DNA of 8,386 nt from Paracoccaceae bacterium (GTDB taxonomy: Bacteria > Pseudomonadota > Alphaproteobacteria > Rhodobacterales > Rhodobacteraceae): positions 1-8,386 of the forward strand of contig JALSGY010000497.1 of the NCBI GenBank assembly GCA_026982515.1. The letters run 5' to 3'. Of the stretch, positions 1 through 6,740 are shown piece by piece. A model generated the notes under the pieces. The model was not told the origin of the DNA. It searched no databases and worked only from the letters and a program-made list of their open reading frames with translations. The first letter of the stretch is position 1, and the number at the start of each line of letters is the position of its first letter. Position numbers and translations under genes: made by a program.

Positions 1-811
1 TGCCGGTGCGGTCAAGCTCTCCGGCGAAATAGCGGGTCAGCGCCACGTTCTCGTCGTTGATCACCAGCGCAACGACCTTCTCGATCACCGTGTTCTCGTC
101 GTCCCAGTACATCGGGTTGCGCTCGCGCACCGAACGTTCACCGGGGATGTGCTCGGTCAGCACATAGGCGCCGTTGGAGACGATGTTGCCCGGCCTGGTC
201 CACTCCTTGCCGTATTTCTCGACCGTTGCCCTGTGCACCGGGAAGGTCGAAGCATGGGTCGTCATCAGCGGGAAATAGGGCAGCGAGGCCGAAAGCTTCA
301 CCTCCAGCGTGTAATCGTCGATGGCACGCACGCCCAGCTCTTCCTTCGGCTTCTCGCCGGCAATGATCGCGCCCGCGTTCTCGATCGACATCAGCTCGCC
401 GAACCACGAATAGGGCGAACCGAGCTCCGGATCCACCAGCCGGCGCCACGCGTAGACGAAATCGTTGGCCGTCACCGGATCGCCGTTCGACCAGCGAGCG
501 TTTTCGCGCAGCTTGAAGGTGTAGACATCCTTGGTGTCGTTCACCTCGTAGCTCAGCGCCACGCCCGGCACCAGATTGCCCTCGGCATCCTGGTTGAACA
601 GCCCCTCGAAGAGGTCGCGGATCACATCCGAGCCGGAAACGTCCTCGACCAGCTGCGGATCGACCGAAGTGAATTCATCGATGATCGAGTAGGTGAATGT
701 CTGGTCCTCGGCCAGCTTCGTTCCCGGCGGCACCGAGGCGGCGAATACGGGGTTGGCCAGCATGGTCGTCGCCAGCAGGCCGGCAAGGAAAACCTTGGGC
801 ATTGCAGTCAT
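1..811 (-). CDS. oppA: Oligopeptide ABC transporter substrate-binding protein, OppA/MppA type (SBP family 5), 5' part, cut by window edge
   Basis: This is the periplasmic binding component of a peptide (Opp/Dpp-type) ABC importer; it captures oligopeptides and delivers them to the membrane permease. I translated 270 residues from the ATG at 809-811. A Sec signal peptide is clear: a short basic start (MTAMPKV), a hydrophobic core at about 7-20, and an AXA-type site (VFA) at 22-24. The mature part follows the SBP family 5 pattern: an early 'DPQLVED' segment (51-57), the lobe around 97-128 with YTFKLRENARWSNGDPVT and FVYAWRRLVDP, 'SLPYFPLMTTH' (176-186), and 'VSNGAYVL' (211-218). This order resembles E. 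coli OppA more than DppA. Family members are about 530-545 residues, so roughly half is present. The start is supported by an AAGGA ribosome site six bases upstream; an in-frame ATG at 800-802 is a weaker alternative. Permease and ATPase genes would be expected beyond the left edge. The peptide specificity is not readable from this part. Confidence 0.9.
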   Translation of the reverse strand, partial: MTAMPKVFLAGLLATTMLANPVFAASVPPGTKLAEDQTFTYSIIDEFTSVDPQLVEDVSGSDVIRDLFEGLFNQDAEGNLVPGVALSYEVNDTKDVYTFKLRENARWSNGDPVTANDFVYAWRRLVDPELGSPYSWFGELMSIENAGAIIAGEKPKEELGVRAIDDYTLEVKLSASLPYFPLMTTHASTFPVHRATVEKYGKEWTRPGNIVSNGAYVLTEHIPGERSVRERNPMYWDDENTVIEKVVALVINDENVALTRYFAGELDRTG

Positions 812-981
812 GGAATATCCTTTCCTGTCGCTTGCACGGACCTGCCGGAGAACCCCGGTGGCCCGCTTGTGGTTGTTAACGATCTGAATGTCATGAAGTT
901 TGTTCCCCCCGCCACGGGCAGCGCAAGGGTATCCTCACGTAAACGTCAGAAATTTTGTCGAGAGCCAGGGTTGACCTTTTC

Positions 982-1006
982 GAATTGCGTGAAGTTCGCG
1001 CAATTC
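982..1006. promoter_or_regulatory. Perfect inverted repeat upstream of oppA, possible operator
   Basis: Arms GAATTGCG (982-989) and CGCAATTC (999-1006) are exact reverse complements separated by nine bases. The centre lies about 183 bases upstream of the oppA start codon. There is no T-run on either side, so a terminator is unlikely. The AT-rich outer arms and 17-base centre-to-centre spacing (about 1.6 helical turns) fit a dimeric regulator site. Which protein binds it, if any, cannot be told from the sequence. Confidence 0.4.
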
Positions 1007-1091
1007 ATGTTCTCCATGCGCGAATCACGCGGAAGCGGAGAGGCAAAACTCCCCTTTTCAGCACATCTCCAGCGACTCACTCATGCCGCCC

Positions 1092-1107
1092 TGCGGGACG
1101 ACCCGCA
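1092..1107 (-). terminator. Small hairpin after the receiver gene, weak terminator candidate
   Basis: TGCGGG (1092-1097) and CCCGCA (1102-1107) form a perfect six-base-pair stem with a four-base loop, starting eight bases past the TGA stop of the receiver gene. No U-tract follows on the minus strand, so it is not a classical intrinsic terminator. It could protect the 3' end of the mRNA or act with Rho. Confidence 0.3.
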
Positions 1108-1115
1108 ATTCCCGT

Positions 1116-1511
1116 TCAGGCCGTCTGGCCGAGCGCCCTTTCCCATTCCCGCTCGATCTCGTCGCCCAGGGTGAGCGGGTCGAAGGGTTTGGCGATGACG
1201 GCAAGGGCGCCGCCGTTCTGCAACTGCCGGACCGTATCGCGATCGACCTTGGCGGTCATGTAGATGGCCGGCGTATCCTCGAGCCCCGGCAGCTTGCGCA
1301 GCTCCTGCAGGGTTTCGGGACCGGACTTTTCCGGCATCATCACGTCAAGCAGGAACAGATCCGGCCCGAAGGCGGGGGCAACCTCCACCGCTTCGCGCCA
1401 GCCGCTGCAGCTGGCAACCGCAAAGCCCTTCATCCCCTCCAGTGCCAGGCGGGCAATTTCCAGGATGTCGGCATCGTCATCCACATGCAGGATCTTCTTC
1501 AATTCACCCAT
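1116..1511 (-). CDS. Stand-alone CheY-like response regulator (receiver domain only)
   Basis: This is a single-domain receiver of 131 residues with no DNA-binding or enzymatic output domain. All phosphorylation residues are present: the acidic pair in 'HVDDD' (D11/D12), the phosphoacceptor D56 in 'LFLLDVMMP', T86 in 'YMTAK', and K108 in 'IAKPF'. The protein is therefore probably active as a phosphate acceptor. It ends almost at the fold boundary, with a short 'EWERALGQTA' tail. It lies 56 bases downstream of the hybrid kinase on the same strand and is probably co-transcribed with it. It is a likely phosphotransfer partner: either an intermediate, a phosphate sink, or a CheY/DivK-like regulator acting by protein contact. 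The start at 1509-1511 has only a modest ribosome site (GGATGG, six bases upstream). A five-codon out-of-frame ORF (1504-1521) overlaps the start. No specific gene name can be supported. Confidence 0.9.
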   Translation of the reverse strand: MGELKKILHVDDDADILEIARLALEGMKGFAVASCSGWREAVEVAPAFGPDLFLLDVMMPEKSGPETLQELRKLPGLEDTPAIYMTAKVDRDTVRQLQNGGALAVIAKPFDPLTLGDEIEREWERALGQTA

Positions 1512-1567
1512 CGGCAGCCATCCGTTGTTATTGTTCTTCTTCCTGTATCACCAAGCGTCATCACCGG

Positions 1568-4500
1568 TCATCCGGCATCCGTCTCCCCGCCAGAGCGCAT
1601 GGCCGAACCGATCGTCCGGATCAGACGCGCATTGGCACTTCCCGAAGGCGCCATGGCCTTTCGCAGCCGCTCGGGGATATCGTCCGTCATCTCTCGGCCG
1701 GAGATCACCACCACCGGGGTCGCCTCCTGCGGCGGGCGGTTGAGCAGTGGCAGAAGCTCCACCCCGTTGCCGTCGGGCAGGATCAGATCGAGAATGACCA
1801 GATCGAAGGGCCTGCGCGCAAGGTTCTCCCTTGCCGCGGCCAGACTGTCCACATGGGTGACGGCGCAGGATTCATCGATGGCGCCATCCACGAACTGGCG
1901 GAATTTCTCGTCATGGCCGACCAGCAGGATCTCGCGTCGCCGTCCCGACTTCTGCCCCACCGCCTCGTTCAGGCGGCTGACCAGCCGCTCTTCCTCGAGC
2001 GGCTTCTGCAGCCAGTCGATCACGCCGATCGCCTCGCCATCGAGTCTCTCGCGGCCCTCTTCGGCATTGGCCGAGACCACCACCACCGGCAGATTCGCCG
2101 TCTCTTCCCGGCTGCGCAGCTCCTGCAGCAGGGAGATGCCGCTCTGGTCAGGCAGGCCCAGATCGAGGGTCATGCAGTCGAAGCGCTCGGCAGCCAGGAT
2201 GCGCCTGGCCTCGCCCGCGCTGCGGGCCACGCGCACCGCGGCGCCCTCGTTTTCCAGGGTCATCCCCAGCAGCCGGGCGATATCGGGATCATCCTCGACC
2301 ACCAGGATCCGCCGCCCCGACATCTGCCCGCGCCCCGCCTGCTCAGGCTGCGGCTCGGCCACGCGATGCAGCCCCGGAAGGGTGAAGAAGAAGGTCGAGC
2401 CCTCGCCCTCGCGGCTGACGAAATCCAGCGTTCCCCCATGGGCCTCGACGATGGCACGGCTGATGCTCAGCCCCAGCCCGGTGCCGCCCTTGAGGCGCAC
2501 GTCCGAGGAATCGGCCTGGGTGAAGCGCTCGAACAGCCGGGCCTGGGCATCGGCAGGGATCCCCAGCCCGTGATCGCGCACCTCGACCCGGATGTTGCGT
2601 CCCTCCAGCCGGGCCGAGATTTCCACCCGGCCGCCTTCATGCGAGAACTTGGCCGCGTTCGACAGCAGGTTGGCCATCACCTGCATCATCCGCCCGCGAT
2701 CGACCTTGCAGCGCATCTGCCCGGGCAGCTCTTCCAGCACGAATCTCACCCCGTGCTCGTCCGCATAGCCCTGGTTGGCCTCGACGGCCTCGCGGATCAG
2801 CCGCCCCAGATCCGTCTCTTCCATCCGGTAGGTCATCTTGCCGGCCTCGATCTTCTCCCAGTCGAGGATGTCGTTGACCAGGGAGGTCAGGCGCTTGGTG
2901 TTGGAATAGGCAATGTCCAGCACCTTCTGCATCTTGTCCGGATCGCCCTTCAGCACGCCAGCCCGCATCAGCCCCAGCGCTCCCTTGATCGAGGTCAGCG
3001 GGGTGCGCAGCTCGTGGCTGACGGTGGCGATGAACTCGGCCTTGGCCTTCTCGGCCTTCTTGCGGTCCGAGATGTCGCGATAGACCGACAGGAAGCGCGG
3101 CTTTTCGCCTTCCGGCTCGATCAGATGCAGGTAGATTTCCAGCGGCACGCCCTTGCTGTCCACGGTCTCGAACACCATGGATTTCCTCGGCCCCCGGATC
3201 AGCGCGGCGCAGTTCTTCTCCAGCTTGGCCTGTTCTTCGGCAGATATGTAATCGTAGGTGTGCTTGCCGCACCAGCCCTCCTTGCCCCAGCCCACGCGCG
3301 CCAGTGCCTGGCCGTTGAGATAGATGAATTCGTAAGTCTCGGGCCAGAAGACATAGACCTCGTTCTTGATCAGGTCGAGCGAGTTGGAAAGCTGGCGGAC
3401 TTCCTCCTGCGCCCTGACCCGCTCCGTCACGTCGCGCAGGGTGGCGATGAAGCGCGGCTTGCGCCCGGCCGGCCAGACGAAGCTGATGTCGAACTCGGTG
3501 GCATGGATCTGGCCGTCCTCGTCCTCGCTCTGGCGCACGAAGGAGACCGAGCCGCCGCGCTGCTTGACCATCGGCCTGAGCACCTCCTCGCATTCCTCGA
3601 ACGACAGCCCGCCCTCGAGATCCACCGGCGTCATGTCGAAGATTTCCTTCTCGCTCAGGCCAAGCCGCTCCTTCGCGGCCTGGTTGGCGTAGAAGAACTT
3701 CTTGGTATCGGGCCAGAACATGTAGATCTCGTCGTCGATCTGGTCGAGGGTCACCTTCAGCTCGGCCACCTCGTTCTCGATCTCGCGGCGTTCGGAAATG
3801 TCCGAGACCGTGATGAAGAAGCACGGCTCCAGCCATTCCGATTTCAGATACTGCACCTGCACCAGCACCGGAACATGGGTGCCGTCGGGCAGCACGCGCC
3901 CGGCCTCGTAGCTCAGCCTTTCCTGCTTGCCGTCCACCAGCATCTGCAGGTTTTCGCTGAGGGTGGTTTCGCACACGCCCATGGCCCGGGAAATGTCCGG
4001 GAAACATTCCTCGCCAATACCACGGGCGCCGGTGCACTGCTGCGCCTTGCGGTTGGCGTAGAAGCACTTCATCGTCCCGGCCGAGAACAGATAGACCTCA
4101 TCGTTCACCAGTTCGAAGAATTCCGTCAGCTGCGAACGGGCCTGCCTGGCCTTGGAGGCGGTGATGTCGGTGCGTATCGAGATGAACTTGACGGGGCGGC
4201 CATTCTCCCCCATCTGCGGCACGATGGTCGTTTTCACCCAGTAGAGAGCGCCGTCCTTGCGCCGGTTCCTGATCTCGCCGGTCCAGGTCTCGCCGCGGCT
4301 GATGGTACGCCACATCTCCTTGAAGAAGGCGCGCGGGTGGCTGCTCGAGTTCAGGATCCGGTGATTCTGGCCGATCAGCTCCTCGCGGGAGTAGCCGCTG
4401 ATCTCGGCGAACTTGTCGTTGACGTAGATGATCGTTCCCCTGGCGTCGGTAACCGAGACGATCGCATGTTCGTCCAGGGCGCGCTGGCGGAAGTTCAGCT

Positions 4501-5704
4501 CCCCCTGCTGACGCTGGATGATCTCTCCGCGGATCTTCGCAAGCTCGGCCTTGCGACGCGATGCACTGGCCAGGGCCATGATCAACCCCGCGATGGCGAT
4601 CAGTGTCGCGATGATCCAGTATCTGGCATCCCACAACGCGGCGCGGAACAGCTGGACATTGTACCCTTCGTAGGGCGGCGCCTCGAGGCTTTGCAGCAAT
4701 GCCCGCACCGGCCGATAGCCAAGCGGCTCCTGCCAGCCGATATAGCCCCCCTGCCGTGCGGCCGGCGATTCGGGGGTGATGTCCAGCAGCGCCTGCCTGA
4801 TGTCATCGATCACCTGCCCGGACAGGAACGGAACATCACCAGGATGGCCGGGCAGGGGCGGAATCCGGGCAATCACCCATTCGGGGTATAGATCCGTCGA
4901 GACCATGAGCGGGAAACCCGGATAGCTGCGGGGCGAGACGATGCGGTAATCACCGAGATCGATCTCCCCCCGGGCGGCCAGCTTCTCGAGCACCCCGGTG
5001 CGGACGACACCGGCATCCACCCGGCCGTCCCGCACCGCCTCGACCACCGAGACCTGATTGCCATCTGCAAAGACCAGCTCTCCCAGGAAAGTCTCGGGAA
5101 CGATGCCCTTCTCCAGGAATTCGCCCTGGACCATCTGCCAGCCGCCGAAGGCATTGGGGGCCACGGCCATCAGCGACCTGCCGCGCAACTCTTCCATCGA
5201 CCCGGGGGCATGCTCCGTACGGCGGGAGAATATCACCGAGCCGAAGCGGATCAGCGCCTCGTCCTCCCACTTGTTGACCAGCGAGAGCATCGCCGTGGCG
5301 CCGGTCTTGACCTCCAGGCGCACGTAGGTGGACGGATCGGTGATAACGAAATCGACCACCCCGCGCCGCGCGCCCTCCACGATGGACTCGGGGTCGGCAT
5401 AGGGGATCAGCCTGACCGTCCGCCCCCCGAGCCTCTCGCTGATGGCATCGGCGGTGGCCTGCCACCTGGCCAGGGCTTCCTCCGCGCCCAGGTTTGCCCG
5501 CACGCCGATGGCAATCTCCTTCGCCGCATCCGGCCCGGGGGCCTTCGCCACGACCGGCCCGGCAGCAAGAAGAAGAAGCCCGATCGCCACAAGCATCCGG
5601 GCAATGCCGCGGCGAGCCCGCCCGGAAGCTGCCGGTGACACACCGGTCCTCATGCCGTGCGCCGCGACGGTCTGGTTGAAATAGCCCGATTCGAAAACCT
5701 TCAT
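1568..5704 (-). CDS. Hybrid sensor histidine kinase: PhnD/TtrS-like periplasmic domain, TM, four PAS, HisKA-HATPase, two receivers
   Basis: A 1378-residue membrane-bound hybrid kinase. A basic start and hydrophobic stretch (about 34-53) form a signal peptide or anchor. Residues about 64-345 are a periplasmic substrate-binding-like domain (PhnD family) with TtrS-like motifs: 'DFVITDPSTYVRLE', 'GSVIFSRR', 'AFGGWQM', 'VDAGVVRTGVLEKL', 'STDLYPEW'. A transmembrane helix (about 362-380) and a coiled-coil linker (about 383-410) follow. PAS domains lie at about 405-520, 525-640, 650-765 and 770-880. The HisKA motif 'VSHELRTPL' places the phosphorylated histidine at H897. The ATPase has its N box (N1012/N1016), G1 'DHGLGIP' (1044-1050), 'LFERF' (1057-1061) and G2 'GGTGLGLS' (1073-1080). 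Receiver 1 (1131-1250) is complete (E1137/D1138, D1181, S1211, K1234). Receiver 2 (1257-1378) keeps D1306 and S1335 but lacks the acidic pair and the lysine. No ligand can be named; tetrathionate is known for TtrS, but no ttr genes are visible here. The start is uncertain: M1 has a poor ribosome site, and M18 (5651-5653) would give a more usual signal peptide. It is probably co-transcribed with the downstream receiver gene. Confidence 0.92.
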   Translation of the reverse strand: MKVFESGYFNQTVAAHGMRTGVSPAASGRARRGIARMLVAIGLLLLAAGPVVAKAPGPDAAKEIAIGVRANLGAEEALARWQATADAISERLGGRTVRLIPYADPESIVEGARRGVVDFVITDPSTYVRLEVKTGATAMLSLVNKWEDEALIRFGSVIFSRRTEHAPGSMEELRGRSLMAVAPNAFGGWQMVQGEFLEKGIVPETFLGELVFADGNQVSVVEAVRDGRVDAGVVRTGVLEKLAARGEIDLGDYRIVSPRSYPGFPLMVSTDLYPEWVIARIPPLPGHPGDVPFLSGQVIDDIRQALLDITPESPAARQGGYIGWQEPLGYRPVRALLQSLEAPPYEGYNVQLFRAALWDARYWIIATLIAIAGLIMALASASRRKAELAKIRGEIIQRQQGELNFRQRALDEHAIVSVTDARGTIIYVNDKFAEISGYSREELIGQNHRILNSSSHPRAFFKEMWRTISRGETWTGEIRNRRKDGALYWVKTTIVPQMGENGRPVKFISIRTDITASKARQARSQLTEFFELVNDEVYLFSAGTMKCFYANRKAQQCTGARGIGEECFPDISRAMGVCETTLSENLQMLVDGKQERLSYEAGRVLPDGTHVPVLVQVQYLKSEWLEPCFFITVSDISERREIENEVAELKVTLDQIDDEIYMFWPDTKKFFYANQAAKERLGLSEKEIFDMTPVDLEGGLSFEECEEVLRPMVKQRGGSVSFVRQSEDEDGQIHATEFDISFVWPAGRKPRFIATLRDVTERVRAQEEVRQLSNSLDLIKNEVYVFWPETYEFIYLNGQALARVGWGKEGWCGKHTYDYISAEEQAKLEKNCAALIRGPRKSMVFETVDSKGVPLEIYLHLIEPEGEKPRFLSVYRDISDRKKAEKAKAEFIATVSHELRTPLTSIKGALGLMRAGVLKGDPDKMQKVLDIAYSNTKRLTSLVNDILDWEKIEAGKMTYRMEETDLGRLIREAVEANQGYADEHGVRFVLEELPGQMRCKVDRGRMMQVMANLLSNAAKFSHEGGRVEISARLEGRNIRVEVRDHGLGIPADAQARLFERFTQADSSDVRLKGGTGLGLSISRAIVEAHGGTLDFVSREGEGSTFFFTLPGLHRVAEPQPEQAGRGQMSGRRILVVEDDPDIARLLGMTLENEGAAVRVARSAGEARRILAAERFDCMTLDLGLPDQSGISLLQELRSREETANLPVVVVSANAEEGRERLDGEAIGVIDWLQKPLEEERLVSRLNEAVGQKSGRRREILLVGHDEKFRQFVDGAIDESCAVTHVDSLAAARENLARRPFDLVILDLILPDGNGVELLPLLNRPPQEATPVVVISGREMTDDIPERLRKAMAPSGSANARLIRTIGSAMRSGGETDAG

Positions 5705-5799
5705 TGCCTTCGCTCGTCCTGCCTCGATGGTCCTGCCCGGGCTGCCCCGCGCCCCACGGGTACGCCCGCGCCTTTTTTGTGCCTCGTTAGACAGGCTGC

Positions 5800-5805
5800 A
5801 TTATC
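5800..5805 (-). promoter_or_regulatory. Possible -10 element of the kinase promoter
   Basis: On the minus strand this reads GATAAT, five of six bases of the sigma-70 consensus, within the most AT-rich part of the gap and about 95 bases before the kinase start codon. No good -35 box lies 16-18 bases upstream; TTGCCA is present but only 11 bases away. Treat it as a weak candidate. Confidence 0.25.
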
Positions 5806-5944
5806 AGCCCAGAATGTGGCAAAATATGGGAAAGATCAGGTTCGTCGAAAATTGCAGGTACCGGACCGCCCGGCAAGGGAAATGGAGGTATCCGGCCGGT
5901 GCGGCCCGTTCAACCCGATGATGCCGCGGGGATTTTCGGCGTCA

Positions 5945-5970
5945 TTGCCGCGCCCCGGCCCCGGCGGCAA
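5945..5970 (-). terminator. GC-rich inverted repeat downstream of rlmE, candidate terminator or 3' stabiliser
   Basis: TTGCCGC (5945-5951) and GCGGCAA (5964-5970) are exact reverse complements with a GC-rich 12-base loop. The RNA hairpin would begin about 45 bases after the rlmE stop codon. No U-run follows on the minus strand, so factor-independent termination is doubtful. A second, shorter repeat (5971-5986) abuts it on the rlmE side. Confidence 0.3.
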
Positions 5971-5986
5971 GTTGCAAAATGGCAAC
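5971..5986. repeat. Short perfect inverted repeat GTTGC-N6-GCAAC
   Basis: GTTGC (5971-5975) and GCAAC (5982-5986) flank an AT-rich AAAATG centre. It lies directly next to the larger repeat at 5945-5970, between rlmE and the kinase gene. It could be a small operator or part of a compound 3' end structure for rlmE. Confidence 0.3.
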
Positions 5987-6014
5987 ATCCTCAGGGAGAG
6001 TTGTGCCCCCTCCC

Positions 6015-6716
6015 TCAGCCGCGGAAACCCGTCGCCACCACATATTTCTCCGAGCTGTCGGCCCGGCTGGCCGGCGGCTTGACGTTCGCCACCTTTGCAA
6101 ACCGCTGCTTGAGGCGCTTCTGCAACTCGCCCTCGGCCCCTCCGGCCAGCACCTTGGCCACGAAGGTGCCGCCCTCGTCGAGCACGTCGAAGGCCAGCTC
6201 GGCCGCCGCCTCGCACAGGGCGATGATGCGCAGATGATCCGTCTGCTTGTGCCCCGAACTGGCCGCTGCCATGTCCGACATCACCACGTCGGCCTTGCCC
6301 CCCAGCCAGGCCTTCACCCTGCCGTCTGCGCCATCTTCCATGAAGTCCAGCTGGTGAATCTCGGCCCCCGCGATCGGCTCCACCTGCTGGATGTCGATGC
6401 CCAGCACCCGCCCCTGCGCCTTGCCCCTGCGCTCGCCAAGCGCGTTCACCCGCTTCACCGCCACCTGGCACCAGCCCCCCGGGGCGCAGCCCAGGTCAAC
6501 CACCCGCGCCCCGGGCACCAGAAAGCGGAACCTGTCATCCAGTTCGGCAATCTTGTAGGCCGCGCGCCCCCGGTAGCCTTCGGCCCGGGCCCGCTTCACG
6601 TAAGGGTCGTTGAGCTGACGCTCCAGCCACAGGGTGGAGCTCAGCTTGCGTCCGCGTGCCGTCCTGACCCTCACCCGCAGGTCCCGCGCCCCCCGCCCGC
6701 TGCCACGTTTCGCCAT
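6015..6716 (-). CDS. rlmE: 23S rRNA (uridine-2'-O)-methyltransferase RlmE (FtsJ/RrmJ)
   Basis: RlmE methylates the ribose 2'-OH of one uridine of 23S rRNA (U2552 in E. coli numbering) in the A-loop late in 50S assembly, using S-adenosylmethionine. The 233 residues include the SAM-binding motif 'VDLGCAPGGW' (73-82) and the full K-D-K-E catalytic tetrad: K55 ('RAAYKI'), D148 ('VMSDMA'), K188 ('FVAKVL') and E223 ('SSEKYVV'). The N-terminal 'SSTLWLERQLNDPYVKRA' segment is also typical of the family. The length is slightly above that of the E. coli protein (209), mainly from a basic Arg-rich extension of about 25 residues that could contact rRNA. The start at 6714-6716 has a GGAG ribosome site five bases upstream, directly next to a hairpin. 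The gene follows ppx by 98 bases on the same strand and is probably co-transcribed with it. Confidence 0.95.
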   Translation of the reverse strand: MAKRGSGRGARDLRVRVRTARGRKLSSTLWLERQLNDPYVKRARAEGYRGRAAYKIAELDDRFRFLVPGARVVDLGCAPGGWCQVAVKRVNALGERRGKAQGRVLGIDIQQVEPIAGAEIHQLDFMEDGADGRVKAWLGGKADVVMSDMAAASSGHKQTDHLRIIALCEAAAELAFDVLDEGGTFVAKVLAGGAEGELQKRLKQRFAKVANVKPPASRADSSEKYVVATGFRG

Positions 6717-6724
6717 TGCCTCTC

Positions 6725-6740
6725 CGGGGCACGCGCCCCG
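6725..6740 (-). promoter_or_regulatory. Hairpin abutting the rlmE ribosome binding site
   Basis: CGGGGC (6725-6730) and GCCCCG (6735-6740) form a perfect six-base-pair GC stem with a four-base loop. On the minus strand the stem ends inside or directly at the GGAG Shine-Dalgarno of rlmE (about 6722-6725). The hairpin could attenuate rlmE translation, or mark the 3' end of the ppx segment. No U-tract follows. Confidence 0.35.

Larger units (their letters stand above)
812..1115. other. Intergenic region between the receiver gene and oppA
   Basis: No coding potential was found in these 304 bases. The region is visibly more AT-rich than the flanking genes, as expected for a control region. It should hold the oppA promoter, read on the minus strand. 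I could not find a convincing -35/-10 pair there. It contains a perfect inverted repeat (982-1006) and a small hairpin just after the receiver stop codon (1092-1107), both listed separately. Confidence 0.6.
5705..6014. other. Intergenic region upstream of the hybrid kinase gene
   Basis: No gene was found in these 310 bases. On the minus strand, from rlmE towards the kinase, the region first holds two inverted repeats (5971-5986 and 5945-5970) and then an AT-rich section around 5800-5850 with a possible -10 element. This layout suggests that the kinase-receiver pair is transcribed from its own promoter and not by read-through from rlmE. Confidence 0.5.

Noticed and set aside
1037..1058. GGAG...CTCC stem followed by CCTTTT on the plus strand
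   Set aside because: The stem is only four pairs, the T-run is short, and it faces away from all genes that could use it.
149..1174. Plus-strand open frame of 341 codons
   Set aside because: It is antisense to the oppA 5' region and runs through the non-coding gap. The minus-strand product has a signal peptide and SBP family 5 motifs, so the plus-strand frame is a shadow.
1442..4891. Plus-strand open frame of 1149 codons
   Set aside because: It lies entirely antisense to the hybrid kinase and the receiver gene, whose minus-strand proteins show complete catalytic motifs. Its translation is rich in His, Arg, Gln, Leu and Pro with no domain pattern, as expected of an antisense shadow in high-GC DNA.
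4670..5515. Reading the PhnD-like region as a separate phosphonate transporter binding protein
   Set aside because: The frame runs without interruption through the transmembrane helix into the PAS and kinase domains, and there are no phnC or phnE genes nearby. It is the sensor module of the kinase.
5757..5778. Plus-strand hairpin CGGG-TACG-CCCG followed by six T residues, terminator-like
   Set aside because: The stem is only four base pairs, and no plus-strand gene lies upstream for it to terminate. On the minus strand the T-run becomes an A-run inside the kinase leader. Probably chance, unless an antisense RNA exists.
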